Assembly: GCF_900961225.1 (NCBI RefSeq)
Contig: NZ_CAAHFN010000054.1
Location: forward strand, 248,001-312,000
Direction: 5' to 3'
From: Modicisalibacter radicis
GTDB taxonomy: Bacteria; Pseudomonadota; Gammaproteobacteria; Pseudomonadales; Halomonadaceae
DNA length: 64,000 bases
Positions 1-7,922 of the stretch are shown here, piece by piece. Made by a program: the position numbers and the translations under genes. How positions within the stretch are numbered: the first letter of the stretch is position 1; every line of letters starts with the position of its first letter. The notes beneath the pieces were generated by a model. The model saw nothing but the letters and a program-made list of their open reading frames with translations. It did no database searches and was not told the origin of the DNA.

Positions 1-1008
1 GTGCCCGCCTTCAACGTCAACAACCTGGAACAGATGCGCGCCATCATGGAAGCCGCCGACGCCACCGATTCGCCGGTGATCGTCCAGGCCTCCGCCGGCG
101 CCCGCCAGTACGCCGGGGCGCCCTTCCTGCGCCACCTGATCCTGGCCGCGATCGAGGAGTTTCCGCACATTCCGGTGGTCATGCACCAGGACCATGGCAC
201 CAGCCCCGCGATCTGCCAGCGCGCCATTCAGGCGGGCTTCTCGTCGGTGATGATGGACGGCTCGCTCGAGGAAGACGGCAAGACGCCAGCGGATTACGCC
301 TACAACGTCGAGGTCACCCGCCGCACGGTCGAGATGGCGCACGCCTGCGGGGTCTCCGTCGAGGGCGAGCTGGGCTGCCTGGGCAGCCTGGAAACCGGCC
401 AGGCCGGCGAGGAGGATGGCATCGGTGCCTCGGGCACGCTCTCCCACGAGCAGATGCTCACCGACCCCGAGGAAGCCGCCGCCTTCGTCGCCGCGACCCG
501 CGTCGATGCCCTGGCGATCGCCATCGGCACCAGCCATGGCGCCTACAAGTTCACCCGGCCGCCCACCGGCGACACGCTGTCCATCGCGCGCATCCGGCAT
601 ATTCACGAACGCATTCCCAACACGCACCTGGTGATGCACGGCTCCTCCTCGGTGCCCCAGGAGTGGCTCGCGGTCATCAACGAACACGGCGGCAAGATCC
701 CCGAGACCTACGGCGTGCCGGTCGAGGAGATCGTCGAGGGCATCCGCCACGGCGTGCGCAAGGTCAATATCGACACCGACCTGCGGCTGGCCTCGACCGG
801 TGCCATTCGCCGCTTCCTGGCCCACAACCCGGCCGAATTCGACCCGCGCAAGTACTTGAAGGAATCGGTAGCCGCCATGCGCGAGCTGTGCGTCCATCGC
901 TTCGAGACCTTCGCCACAGCCGGCAATGCCAGCCGCATCAAGCCGCTCGGTCTGGAGGCGATGGCCCAGCGCTACGCCGCGAGCGAGCCGGCGGCGCTGG
1001 CCGGCTGA
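1..1008 (+). CDS. fba: Class II fructose-bisphosphate aldolase (5' end cut by window)
   Basis: Cytoplasmic aldolase that interconverts fructose 1,6-bisphosphate with dihydroxyacetone phosphate and glyceraldehyde 3-phosphate. The frame is open at base 1. The first residues, [11 protein letters not shown], normally lie about 18-20 residues inside this family, so the true start is outside the window and 335 residues are visible. The metal-site motif MHQDHG is at residues 61-66 and the KVNIDTD phosphate-binding block is near residue 254. The extended C-terminal half fits the Calvin-cycle-type (CbbA-like) class II branch. This is inferred from sequence character, not from an alignment. No hairpin terminator is obvious in the 60 bases before the next gene. 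Confidence 0.95.
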   Translation: MPAFNVNNLEQMRAIMEAADATDSPVIVQASAGARQYAGAPFLRHLILAAIEEFPHIPVVMHQDHGTSPAICQRAIQAGFSSVMMDGSLEEDGKTPADYAYNVEVTRRTVEMAHACGVSVEGELGCLGSLETGQAGEEDGIGASGTLSHEQMLTDPEEAAAFVAATRVDALAIAIGTSHGAYKFTRPPTGDTLSIARIRHIHERIPNTHLVMHGSSSVPQEWLAVINEHGGKIPETYGVPVEEIVEGIRHGVRKVNIDTDLRLASTGAIRRFLAHNPAEFDPRKYLKESVAAMRELCVHRFETFATAGNASRIKPLGLEAMAQRYAASEPAALAG

Positions 1009-1069
1009 AGGCAACGTAACAACGCTCGCCGCCGACGCCGGCGGTGGCCTTGGCTACCGGAGACAAGCC

Positions 1070-1390
1070 ATGCACAACCTGATCATCCCGCTCGTCACCT
1101 GCGTCATCGCCTTCGCCGCGATCTTCGGCTACCAGGCGTACACCGATAGCCAGCTCGACGAGCATATCGAGCGGGCCATCGCCACCTCGCTGGCTGGCGA
1201 ACGCCCCGGCGAAATCGAGGTCGAGCTGACCGCCACCCACGCGGTCAACAAGGGCTATGGCGTCTGTGGAACGTATACGCTCGCCTCGCCGGAAGACGAC
1301 AGCGACGCGTTCTTCTACAGCAAGGTCAGCGAACACGTGACACTCGGCGTCGACGCCCGAGACTACCGGGCGAACTGCGACGCGCGCTAA
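1070..1390 (+). CDS. Hypothetical membrane-anchored small protein
   Basis: A 106-residue protein of unknown function. I chose the ATG at 1070 because the reading frame further upstream overlaps the aldolase and looks like an arginine-rich shadow. Residues 3-21 form one hydrophobic segment, a signal anchor or uncleaved signal peptide. The rest is an acidic, soluble domain with a GYGVCGTYTL segment and a second cysteine in the last five residues. That would suit a disulfide in a periplasmic domain. I do not recognise the family. Its TAA stop overlaps the stop codon of the convergent symporter gene, so no terminator fits between them. Confidence 0.6.
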   Translation: MHNLIIPLVTCVIAFAAIFGYQAYTDSQLDEHIERAIATSLAGERPGEIEVELTATHAVNKGYGVCGTYTLASPEDDSDAFFYSKVSEHVTLGVDARDYRANCDAR

Positions 1391-2916
1391 TCGCCGCGTG
1401 CTGCGCTTTCTCGGGTGTTGTGGGCCCGAATCGCCTGTTCACCGCGACGCCGGTACCAGTGCGGCGCGGCGATACGGAAGAACCGCTCGGTCACCGCGGC
1501 CTCCACCGGCCGGGTGGCCAGCGACACCGCGACGAAGATCGGCAGGTTGGCCATCAGGCCCCAGAAACCGGCGTGAATGCCCAGCGGATGCTTCCACAGC
1601 GTGGTGAAGGCGGTGGTGACGACGAAGCCGACGACGATGCCGGCGATCACCCCGGCGCGGGAGGCGCGCGGCCACAGGAACATGCCGATGAACGCCGGCA
1701 ACACCTGGGTGGCGAAGCCCAGCCCCACCAGCAGGATCATCACCAGGCTGCCCGGTTCGGCGATCGCCAGCGGAGCTACAATCAACGCCATCAGCGGCAC
1801 GATCAACCAGCGGGTGAGCTGCGCGGTGGTGGCGTCCGAGAGCCCGCACAGCGGCTGGATGACGTCCTTGCCGTAGCTCAGCGCCACCGAGTGGATGAAC
1901 GGCTCGCACGACGACATCGACGCCGCCAGCGTGCCGGCGCCGAGCAGCCCCACCAGGAGCGCCGGCAGGTGCTGCATGGCGTATTCCAGCACCACGGTGT
2001 CGCTGCGCGCCAGCTCCGGCAGGGTATAGATGCCGATGAAGCCCACCATCACCATGGGCAGGATCACCAGATAATAGCCGGGCAGCCAGGTGGCGCTGCG
2101 GCGGATGGTGGCGGCCGAGGCGGCGCTCATCCACTGCGTCCACACCGGCGGCATGAAGGAGAGCATCGAGACGATCACCGAGGTGGTCCAGAAGCGGAAG
2201 CTCATGTCGCCGCCGGCGCCGGGCAGGCTCAGCCAGGCGGCATGCTCGTCGCGCACCCGATCGAACACCGCGGCAAAGCGCCAGCCACCGGTGGCGGAGT
2301 GCACCGCCCACAGCCCCACCGCCCAGGCGACGACGAACATCAGCACGCCCTGAAAGGCATTGGTACGACCGATCGCCCGCTGGCCGCTGACGAACAGGTA
2401 CAGCGCGATGCAGCTCAGCACGCCGATCACCCCCAGCCATACCGGAATCGCCCCGCCGCTCATCACCGTGAGGATGTAGGCGGAACCGACGGTCTGCAGC
2501 ACCGCGTAGGCCAGCGACCCCACCGACATCACCAGCGCCGACAGGCCGCCCAGGAACGGACTCTGGTAGCGGTCGGCGATGGCACTGGCCTGGGTGACGT
2601 GCCCGAAGCGTTCGCCGAACGCCCACACCCGGGGCCCGCAATACCACGCCACCAGCGCCAGGTAGGCGAGATACACCACCACGTAGAACACCGGCACGCC
2701 CTTGGCGTAGGCCCACCCCGGCGCGCCCATGAAGGTGTAGGCGCTGACGCTGCCGGCGGCGATCAGCAGGTACAGTGTCACCGGCCCCATGCTGCGCCCG
2801 GCCACGCCCCACTCCTCGAGACTGTCCATGCGCCGTCCGCGCCGCGCGTGCAGGCCGACCGCCATGACCACAAGCACATAGCCCAGGGTGATCGTCAGCG
2901 GGAGCGAACTAGTCAT
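1387..2916 (-). CDS. Sodium:solute symporter family permease
   Basis: A 509-residue polytopic inner-membrane protein of the sodium:solute symporter (SSS, PutP/PanF-like) family, which imports small organic solutes with sodium. Many hydrophobic helices run along the whole length. The early segment GAPGWAYAKG and the FQGVLMFVVAW and PPVWTQWMSAA regions are typical of the family. The substrate cannot be read from the sequence. It follows a 78-residue membrane protein on the same strand, and the two frames overlap by 8 bases, so they are probably translationally coupled. A start at 2916 gives the usual family length. Confidence 0.88.
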   Translation of the reverse strand: MTSSLPLTITLGYVLVVMAVGLHARRGRRMDSLEEWGVAGRSMGPVTLYLLIAAGSVSAYTFMGAPGWAYAKGVPVFYVVVYLAYLALVAWYCGPRVWAFGERFGHVTQASAIADRYQSPFLGGLSALVMSVGSLAYAVLQTVGSAYILTVMSGGAIPVWLGVIGVLSCIALYLFVSGQRAIGRTNAFQGVLMFVVAWAVGLWAVHSATGGWRFAAVFDRVRDEHAAWLSLPGAGGDMSFRFWTTSVIVSMLSFMPPVWTQWMSAASAATIRRSATWLPGYYLVILPMVMVGFIGIYTLPELARSDTVVLEYAMQHLPALLVGLLGAGTLAASMSSCEPFIHSVALSYGKDVIQPLCGLSDATTAQLTRWLIVPLMALIVAPLAIAEPGSLVMILLVGLGFATQVLPAFIGMFLWPRASRAGVIAGIVVGFVVTTAFTTLWKHPLGIHAGFWGLMANLPIFVAVSLATRPVEAAVTERFFRIAAPHWYRRRGEQAIRAHNTRESAARGD

Positions 2917-3145
2917 CGCCAGACCCTGCGTCGTCGTCGACGAAGCGATTGGCGATCGCCATCACGGTGCAACTGGCAAACACGACCACGTAGCTCCAGA
3001 CGACGATGGCAGGCATGCCCAGCCAGCCAGGCGCATGGTTGACCCAGCCGATGACCGGCCACAGCCCCAGCGCCAACACCGCCAAGAAGGCGATCAACAG
3101 CCCCCACCCAGGCAAGGTGGTGGGCAGGACGAAATAGCGATGCAT
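2909..3145 (-). CDS. Small two-helix membrane protein, symporter partner (DUF3311-like)
   Basis: A 78-residue protein with two hydrophobic helices (about residues 9-31 and 40-62) and an acidic tail. I chose the ATG at 3145 because it follows an AAGAGAG Shine-Dalgarno-like stretch, and upstream codons give a poor N-terminus. Small two-helix proteins of the DUF3311/YhdT type are often encoded directly before sodium:solute symporters. This one overlaps the symporter start by 8 bases, which suggests an accessory subunit. The family name is inferred from size, topology and context. Confidence 0.7.
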   Translation of the reverse strand: MHRYFVLPTTLPGWGLLIAFLAVLALGLWPVIGWVNHAPGWLGMPAIVVWSYVVVFASCTVMAIANRFVDDDAGSGDD

Positions 3146-3288
3146 GAAGCGACTCTCTTGTGCGGTGAATGACCCACGACATCGCCATGGCGTCGCGCTC
3201 GCCGGCACGCTCCATTGCGACTCGCTGGAAATTGGCAACACAGCCTACCCCAGTCACACCGCCAAGTGCAGCCATCGAGCTCATGACC

Positions 3289-3317
3289 TTGGGTCCTCTC
3301 GCCGGGTCGGCCATACT
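3289..3317 (+). promoter_or_regulatory. Candidate sigma-70 promoter of the EamA gene pair
   Basis: TTGGGT at 3289-3294 and CATACT at 3312-3317 are separated by exactly 17 bases, about 50 bases before the GTG start at 3368. A 6-base inverted repeat, ATACTG...CAGTAT (3313-3318 and 3326-3331), covers the -10 region and could be an operator. Found by eye only. Confidence 0.4.
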
Positions 3318-3367
3318 GTCAGGTTCAGTATTTCGCCCCGTTCAGGGGCCGACTCAAGGAGGAGTCC

Positions 3368-4222
3368 GTGACGGGCATTCCGTGGATCATCGCGGCGGCT
3401 GCCCTGTGGGGCGTGGCCGGTGGCTTGGCGGGCATTCTCATCGAGCACGGCTGGGAACCGCTCGTGGTCGCGTTCTATCAGGCCGCCATCGGTTTCCTCT
3501 GCCTGTGCGCCTGGCTGTGCCTGCAACCCGGGGAAGGCCTGCGCAGCAATCGCAACCAGCTATTCTGGGCGGTGCTGGCCGGGGTGGGCATCGCCGGCAA
3601 CTTCGCGCTGTATTTCCTGAGCATCCGGCACGCCAACGTAGCGGTCGCGGCAACGCTGATGTACACCGCCCCGGTGTACGTTTACCTGGTGGCCTTCATC
3701 GCCGGCCTCGAGCGCAATTCGCTGATTACCTGGCTATGCCTGGCCCTGGTCCTCGTCGGTGTCGTGCTGTTGACCGGCGTGACCGGCGCCGGCGGCCTCA
3801 CCGCATTCGGCATCGCCTGTGGCATCGGCGCGGGGCTGGCCTATGCGCTGTTCATCTTCGGCTTCAAGTACGCGTCGCTCCAGGGTCGCCCGCATCTTGT
3901 GCTGGTGGTCGCCTTCCTGACCGTGCTGGCCTGCCTGTTTCCCTTCATCGACCACGCCCAGGCCGTTGCCGCGCTGCGCTCGGCCGATATCGGCTGGTTC
4001 GTGCTGCTCGGTCTGTTCGGCGTTGGCTTGTCGTTCCTGCTGTATATCGTCGGATTACGCAGGACTTCGCCCACCGTGGCTTCGATCATCGCCATGGTGG
4101 AACCGGTCACCGCGTCGTGGTTCGGGATCGTGGTACTCGGCACCACCCTCGGCCCGGCCCAGGCCCTGGGCATGGCGATCATCCTGGTGACGGTGACCTA
4201 TCTGAGCGTTCGCCAGCGCTGA
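3368..4222 (+). CDS. EamA/DMT-family transporter, copy 1
   Basis: A 284-residue drug/metabolite transporter with ten predicted helices made of two EamA repeats. Such proteins usually export amino acids or other metabolites; the substrate here is unknown. The GTG start at 3368 is fixed by the AAGGAGGAG ribosome site at 3356-3364. Family marks include TLMYTAPVYVY near residue 98 and SIIAMVEPVTASWFG near residue 239. The next gene encodes a close paralogue with the same marks and a similar C-terminus (TYLSVRQR versus TTLSVRRH), so the two probably arose by tandem duplication and may work as a pair. Confidence 0.9.
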   Translation: MTGIPWIIAAAALWGVAGGLAGILIEHGWEPLVVAFYQAAIGFLCLCAWLCLQPGEGLRSNRNQLFWAVLAGVGIAGNFALYFLSIRHANVAVAATLMYTAPVYVYLVAFIAGLERNSLITWLCLALVLVGVVLLTGVTGAGGLTAFGIACGIGAGLAYALFIFGFKYASLQGRPHLVLVVAFLTVLACLFPFIDHAQAVAALRSADIGWFVLLGLFGVGLSFLLYIVGLRRTSPTVASIIAMVEPVTASWFGIVVLGTTLGPAQALGMAIILVTVTYLSVRQR

Positions 4223-4296
4223 CGACGGTTATCGACTAGCCTGACAACGCGCTGTAGATAGTGCAGCGCAATATGCATTCATCAAGGAGGATAGGT

Positions 4297-5172
4297 ATGC
4301 AGCTCAAGGGCCCGGCGCTGGTCATGCTGGCGGCATTTCTATGGGGCGTGTCCGGCGGGATCGGCGGGCTCTTGATGACCCACGGCTGGAGTCCGCTGGT
4401 CGTGACCTTCTATCGCGGTGCGGTCGGGCTGGCGTGCATCCTCCTCTGGTGGGCACTACATCGCCTAGCCGGCGGTTCGCAACGGGTGGGCGGCCGGCAT
4501 CACTGGCCATGGTCGGTGCTGGCGGGGCTGGGGGTCGCCGGCAATCTGACCTTCTACGCGATTGCCATCGACCGCACCAGTGTCGCGGTCGCCGCCACGT
4601 TGATGTACACCGCGCCGATCTATGTGCTGCTGGCCGCCTTCCTGGCCGGCCGCGAGCGCGCCGACTGGGGAAAGGCAGCGGCCATCGCGCTGGTCCTGCT
4701 CGGCGTCGCTCTGCTCACCGGCCTCCTCGATGGCGGCGCATCAGACATAACCGCGGTCGGTGTGGCGGCGGGGATCGCCTCGGCGCTGTCGTACACCCTG
4801 TTCATCCTGGCCTTTCAGAATGCCGCCGCACGCGGCACCGTGCCTACCACGCTGGCCATCGCCTTTGCCACCTTTGTAATCGTGCTTGCACTGCTGGTGG
4901 ATCGCACCCGGGTAATGGCCGCGCTGCACTCCGCCGACCTCGGCGGCTTTCTGCTGCTCGGGTTCTTCGGTGTCGGCCTGTCGTTTGCCGTCTACCTGCC
5001 CGGCCTGCGCCGCACCCCGGCCAGCCTGGCCTCGATGATCGCCATGGTGGAGCCGGTCACGGCATCGTTGTTCGGTCTGCTGGTGCTGGGCGAAACCCTC
5101 GGCCTCAGCCAGTGGCTGGGCATGGCGATGATCGTCATCACCGTCACGACATTGAGCGTTCGCCGGCATTGA
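4297..5172 (+). CDS. EamA/DMT-family transporter, copy 2
   Basis: A 291-residue paralogue of the preceding gene. It again has ten helices in two EamA repeats, with TLMYTAPIYVLLAAF and SMIAMVEPVTASLFG at equivalent places. I chose the ATG at 4297 because a full AAGGAGG ribosome site lies at 4284-4290; the earlier in-frame GTG at 4261 has no such site. The 74-base gap to copy 1 shows no clear terminator, so co-transcription is likely. Heterodimeric or paired small exporters are known in this superfamily, but nothing here proves that. Confidence 0.9.
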   Translation: MQLKGPALVMLAAFLWGVSGGIGGLLMTHGWSPLVVTFYRGAVGLACILLWWALHRLAGGSQRVGGRHHWPWSVLAGLGVAGNLTFYAIAIDRTSVAVAATLMYTAPIYVLLAAFLAGRERADWGKAAAIALVLLGVALLTGLLDGGASDITAVGVAAGIASALSYTLFILAFQNAAARGTVPTTLAIAFATFVIVLALLVDRTRVMAALHSADLGGFLLLGFFGVGLSFAVYLPGLRRTPASLASMIAMVEPVTASLFGLLVLGETLGLSQWLGMAMIVITVTTLSVRRH

Positions 5173-5286
5173 TTCAGCACTTCATCCCCGAACGACAGCC
5201 ACGGCGTCCTGGCCGAGCCTCGTGGGCCGCTGGTTCGCCTGCTAAACTCGGCGCTTCCCCCGCACCCAGCCCCCTCGGAAAACGCC

Positions 5287-6675
5287 ATGCCCGCCCTCCT
5301 GCTCCTGCGCTTACCGGTCCGAACCCTGATCGTCCTGGCAGGGCTGCTGGGGGTGGCGGGATTCCTGCTGGGCTGGCCTGCGGCCGATCCGCTGCTGCGC
5401 GTCACCAGCGTGATGGTGTTGTCGATCGCCTTGTGGGCAACCGGCTGGCTGGCACAGTGGCTGACCGCCCTGGTGTTCTTCACGCTGTGCACGGTGGCCG
5501 GCGTGGCGAGTGCCGACACGGTGTTCGCCGGCTTCTCGTCGGCGGCGACCTGGCTGGTGTTCTCGGGGCTGGTGATCGGCGCCGCCATCCACTACACCGG
5601 GCTGGGGAGCAACCTGGCCAGCCGCGCCGGGCCGCTGCTGTCGCCTTCCTATCGGCTGGCGGTAGGCGGGGTGGTGGCCCTGGGCCTGGCGATGGCCTTC
5701 GTCATGCCTTCGGGCATGGGACGCATCGTCCTGCTGACGCCGATCCTGATCACCCTGGCCGATCATCTCGGCTATACGGAAGGCCGGCGCGGACGCACCG
5801 GCGTGATTCTCGGCGGCATGATGGGCACATTCCTGCCCACCTACGCCATCCTGCCGGCCAACGTGCCCAACAACGTGCTGATGGGCGCCGCCGAGACGGT
5901 ACTCGGCGCCCCGCCGAGCTACAGTGCCTACCTGCTGCTGCACTTCCCGGTGCTCGGGCTGCTCAAGGCGGTCATCCTGGTGTGGGTGATGCTGCGGCTC
6001 TTCCCGGATGGCGACCCGCGTCCCGAGGCGCGGCAAGCCGCCGACTCGCCCGCCTTGAGCGGGGCGCAGAAGGGGCTCGCCTGGCTGCTCGTCGCCGCCG
6101 TACTGCTGTGGCTGAGCGATGCCTGGCACGGCGTCTCGCCGGCCTGGATCGGCATGGCGATCGCGCTCGTCTGCCTGTTCCCGGGCAGCGGGCTGATGAA
6201 AGCCCAGCCGCTGCAGTCGCTCAACGTCGAGTCGTTGATCTATGTGGCGGGGATCGTCAGCCTCGGCGCACTGGCGCATGAAAGCGGGCTCGGCGCGTAT
6301 CTGGCGCATTCACTGCTCGTCGCGCTGCCCCTGGGCGAGGCCGGCGATGCGGCGACCTTCGGTTTGCTGGGAGGGCTGGCGATGGCGCTGGGGTCGCTGA
6401 TCACGCTGCCCGGCGTACCGGCGGTGCTGACCCCGCTGGCACCGGAAATGGCCACGATCACCGGCTGGTCGCCGGAAGCGATCGCCATGAGCCAGGTAGT
6501 GGGGTTTTCCACCGTGCTGCTGCCCTACCAGGCACCGCCGCTGGTGGTCGGCCTGATCAGCGCCCGACTGCCGCTGCGCGACGCCATGCGGATACTGCTG
6601 GTCATGGCGACCGTCAGCCTGATCGTGCTGTGGCCGCTGGACTATCTATGGTGGCAATTGCTGGGCTGGATCTGA
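5287..6675 (+). CDS. SLC13/DASS-type anion permease
   Basis: A 462-residue inner-membrane permease resembling the divalent anion:sodium symporter family (SLC13; di- and tricarboxylates, sulfate). About eleven hydrophobic helices are visible. The FVMPSGMGRIVLLTPILITLA segment near residue 138 and the late region LPYQAPPLVVGL near residue 415 correspond to the two repeated anion- and sodium-binding hairpins. The substrate is unresolved. It starts 114 bases after the EamA pair and ends in a hairpin facing a convergent small gene. Confidence 0.8.
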   Translation: MPALLLLRLPVRTLIVLAGLLGVAGFLLGWPAADPLLRVTSVMVLSIALWATGWLAQWLTALVFFTLCTVAGVASADTVFAGFSSAATWLVFSGLVIGAAIHYTGLGSNLASRAGPLLSPSYRLAVGGVVALGLAMAFVMPSGMGRIVLLTPILITLADHLGYTEGRRGRTGVILGGMMGTFLPTYAILPANVPNNVLMGAAETVLGAPPSYSAYLLLHFPVLGLLKAVILVWVMLRLFPDGDPRPEARQAADSPALSGAQKGLAWLLVAAVLLWLSDAWHGVSPAWIGMAIALVCLFPGSGLMKAQPLQSLNVESLIYVAGIVSLGALAHESGLGAYLAHSLLVALPLGEAGDAATFGLLGGLAMALGSLITLPGVPAVLTPLAPEMATITGWSPEAIAMSQVVGFSTVLLPYQAPPLVVGLISARLPLRDAMRILLVMATVSLIVLWPLDYLWWQLLGWI

Positions 6676-6702
6676 AATCGATACGCCGAGGCGGGCCGTA
6701 CG

Positions 6703-6721
6703 CAGGCGGCATTGCCGCCTG
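6703..6721. terminator. Hairpin between convergent genes
   Basis: CAGGCGGC-ATT-GCCGCCTG forms a perfect 8-bp stem with a 3-base loop, 28 bases after the permease stop and 22 bases from the stop of the small gene on the other strand. No U-tract follows, so it may act bidirectionally but weakly. Confidence 0.45.
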
Positions 6722-6742
6722 CTGGCCAGCGTGGCCGATGTC

Positions 6743-6895
6743 TCACTCGATGCCGTAGCGGCCTGCGCTCTGGGCCAGGAAGCCCCGATAGGCGCTCTCG
6801 GTCATGCTTTCGAGCAGGCGATAGGCTTTCGCGCCGACACGCTTCAACACGGATGCCTGGGCGACGTTGGAAAGGGATGAAGTCTGGGTAGTCAT
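6743..6895 (-). CDS. Small unknown protein, 50 residues
   Basis: A 50-residue frame beginning MTTQTSSLSNVAQ and ending GRYGIE. It is mildly basic in the middle (VLKRVGAKAYRLLES), has no membrane segment, and could form one amphipathic helix. I do not recognise a family. Support comes from its neighbourhood. A well-spaced promoter lies just upstream (-35 TAGACT, 17 bases, -10 CATAAT), with a perfect palindrome over the -35 box. A hairpin lies downstream. The ribosome site is weak. It is a plausible regulated small protein that an automatic length cut-off would miss. Confidence 0.55.
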   Translation of the reverse strand: MTTQTSSLSNVAQASVLKRVGAKAYRLLESMTESAYRGFLAQSAGRYGIE

Positions 6896-6930
6896 GGTCT
6901 CTTGCCCCTGCTGGTTACAAGTTAACGACC

Positions 6931-6960
6931 ATTATGCCCCAGTCTTAGACTTTAGTCTAA
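6931..6960 (-). promoter_or_regulatory. Promoter with overlapping palindromic operator
   Basis: Reading on the minus strand, TAGACT (6954-6959) and CATAAT (6931-6936) are 17 bases apart. The palindrome TTAGACTTTAGTCTAA (6945-6960; 7-bp arms, 2-bp centre) lies over the -35 box, the usual position for repression. TAGAC-N4-GTCTA resembles operators of the TetR-family NemR type as I recall them. A second GTCTTTAGTC copy lies about ten bases further upstream. Confidence 0.5.
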
Positions 6961-7018
6961 TCAATTGGTCTTTAGTCGCATGGCCGGCGCGTGCCGGCCA
7001 TGAAGCCGATGAGCCGCG

Positions 7019-7318
7019 CTAGCCCAGCGGGCGGCGATCGTAATCGAGCAACCGTTGGCGCCGCAGACGGCGACGCTGGACGCGACGCACCGCCTCGCTG
7101 CCGGCGCGCCGGCCGATGATTCGCGACATGCCGACGATCATGCCGGTGCTCGCCCCCCATAGCAGCGCATGACGCCACTTCACATCCCGCTCGTAAGGAT
7201 CGAGCGGGGGCTTGCCGATCTTGCGTTCGTAGGCCTTGCGCGCACCATTCCTGGCGGCCACGCCCGCGGCAATAGCTGCCCCGGTGCTGAGCAACGACCA
7301 AAGCATTTCATCTCTCAT
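7019..7318 (-). CDS. DUF4235-like small membrane protein
   Basis: A 99-residue protein. The ATG at 7318 follows a good AGGAG ribosome site, whereas the longer frame upstream reads as non-coding. Two hydrophobic helices (about residues 5-20 and 47-65) flank a basic loop holding KAYERKIGKPPLDPYERDVKW, and the C-terminus is strongly basic (RRVQRRRLRRQRLLDYDRR). The layout matches DUF4235-type proteins, small inner-membrane proteins of unknown function, but the assignment is by eye. The basic tail could contact nucleic acid or phospholipid head groups. Confidence 0.7.
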   Translation of the reverse strand: MRDEMLWSLLSTGAAIAAGVAARNGARKAYERKIGKPPLDPYERDVKWRHALLWGASTGMIVGMSRIIGRRAGSEAVRRVQRRRLRRQRLLDYDRRPLG

Positions 7319-7522
7319 GAGCGTCTCCTGTTTGCGGCCCTTCCCTGATCGCCGTGCCGTCGGATGACGGCGAGGCGCCACGCATTTCAGCGTAGTCGAG
7401 ACGGTTGCGGATGCCGATGTTGCAATGCAGCACGACAGCCGGTATCCCTGTAGTATGCATTGAAGACGATCGGTGCCCTTGCCGATAAACCCATATAGCC
7501 AAGCCCACCACGGTATTCGCCC

Positions 7523-7879
7523 ATGCGTCAAACCTCCGCTCTCGACCCGCTGATGCCCTTCTCCCCGGCAGCCCTCAGCGGCATCTGGTCAGTCAGCCTG
7601 ATGACCTACGAACTCTGGGCCTCGTCGCTGTCGACGATCGCCCTGCGCAACAACCTCTGGTGTACCCGAGTGCCCACCAGCCCGGCGATGCTCGACGAGA
7701 ACCAGCGCATGGTCACCGAGAAGCTCGATGCCGGCATCGAGGTCGCCGCCCAGCTTCAGCAATCGCTGTTCAGCCTGTGCACCGGCAGCTGCGCGCCCTG
7801 GTGGGAAACCGGCCAACGCACGCTGGAACCCTATCACCGTCGCAGCACCGCCAATTCGCGCCGCCTGGCAGCACTTTGA
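7523..7879 (+). CDS. Hypothetical protein, possibly phasin-like
   Basis: A 118-residue protein with no membrane helix or signal peptide. Residues about 65-90 (ENQRMVTEKLDAGIEVAAQLQ) form an amphipathic helix, followed by PWWETGQRTLEPYHRRSTANSRRL. The helix and the wording resemble small phasin-like proteins that coat polyhydroxyalkanoate granules in this group, but I cannot confirm this. The start is uncertain: ATG 7523, 7553 and 7601 are all in frame and none has a strong ribosome site. It is transcribed away from the DUF4235-like gene and toward the beta-helix gene. Confidence 0.55.
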   Translation: MRQTSALDPLMPFSPAALSGIWSVSLMTYELWASSLSTIALRNNLWCTRVPTSPAMLDENQRMVTEKLDAGIEVAAQLQQSLFSLCTGSCAPWWETGQRTLEPYHRRSTANSRRLAAL

Positions 7880-7922
7880 ACGCACGCCCGGGGCCGAACG
7901 GTAGACCCCACACGAGCGGCGC

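Noticed and set aside
1420..3042. A 540-codon open frame antisense to the symporter
   Set aside because: Composition is dominated by Gln, His, Arg and Gly from reading a membrane-protein gene backwards. The minus-strand symporter is clearly real.
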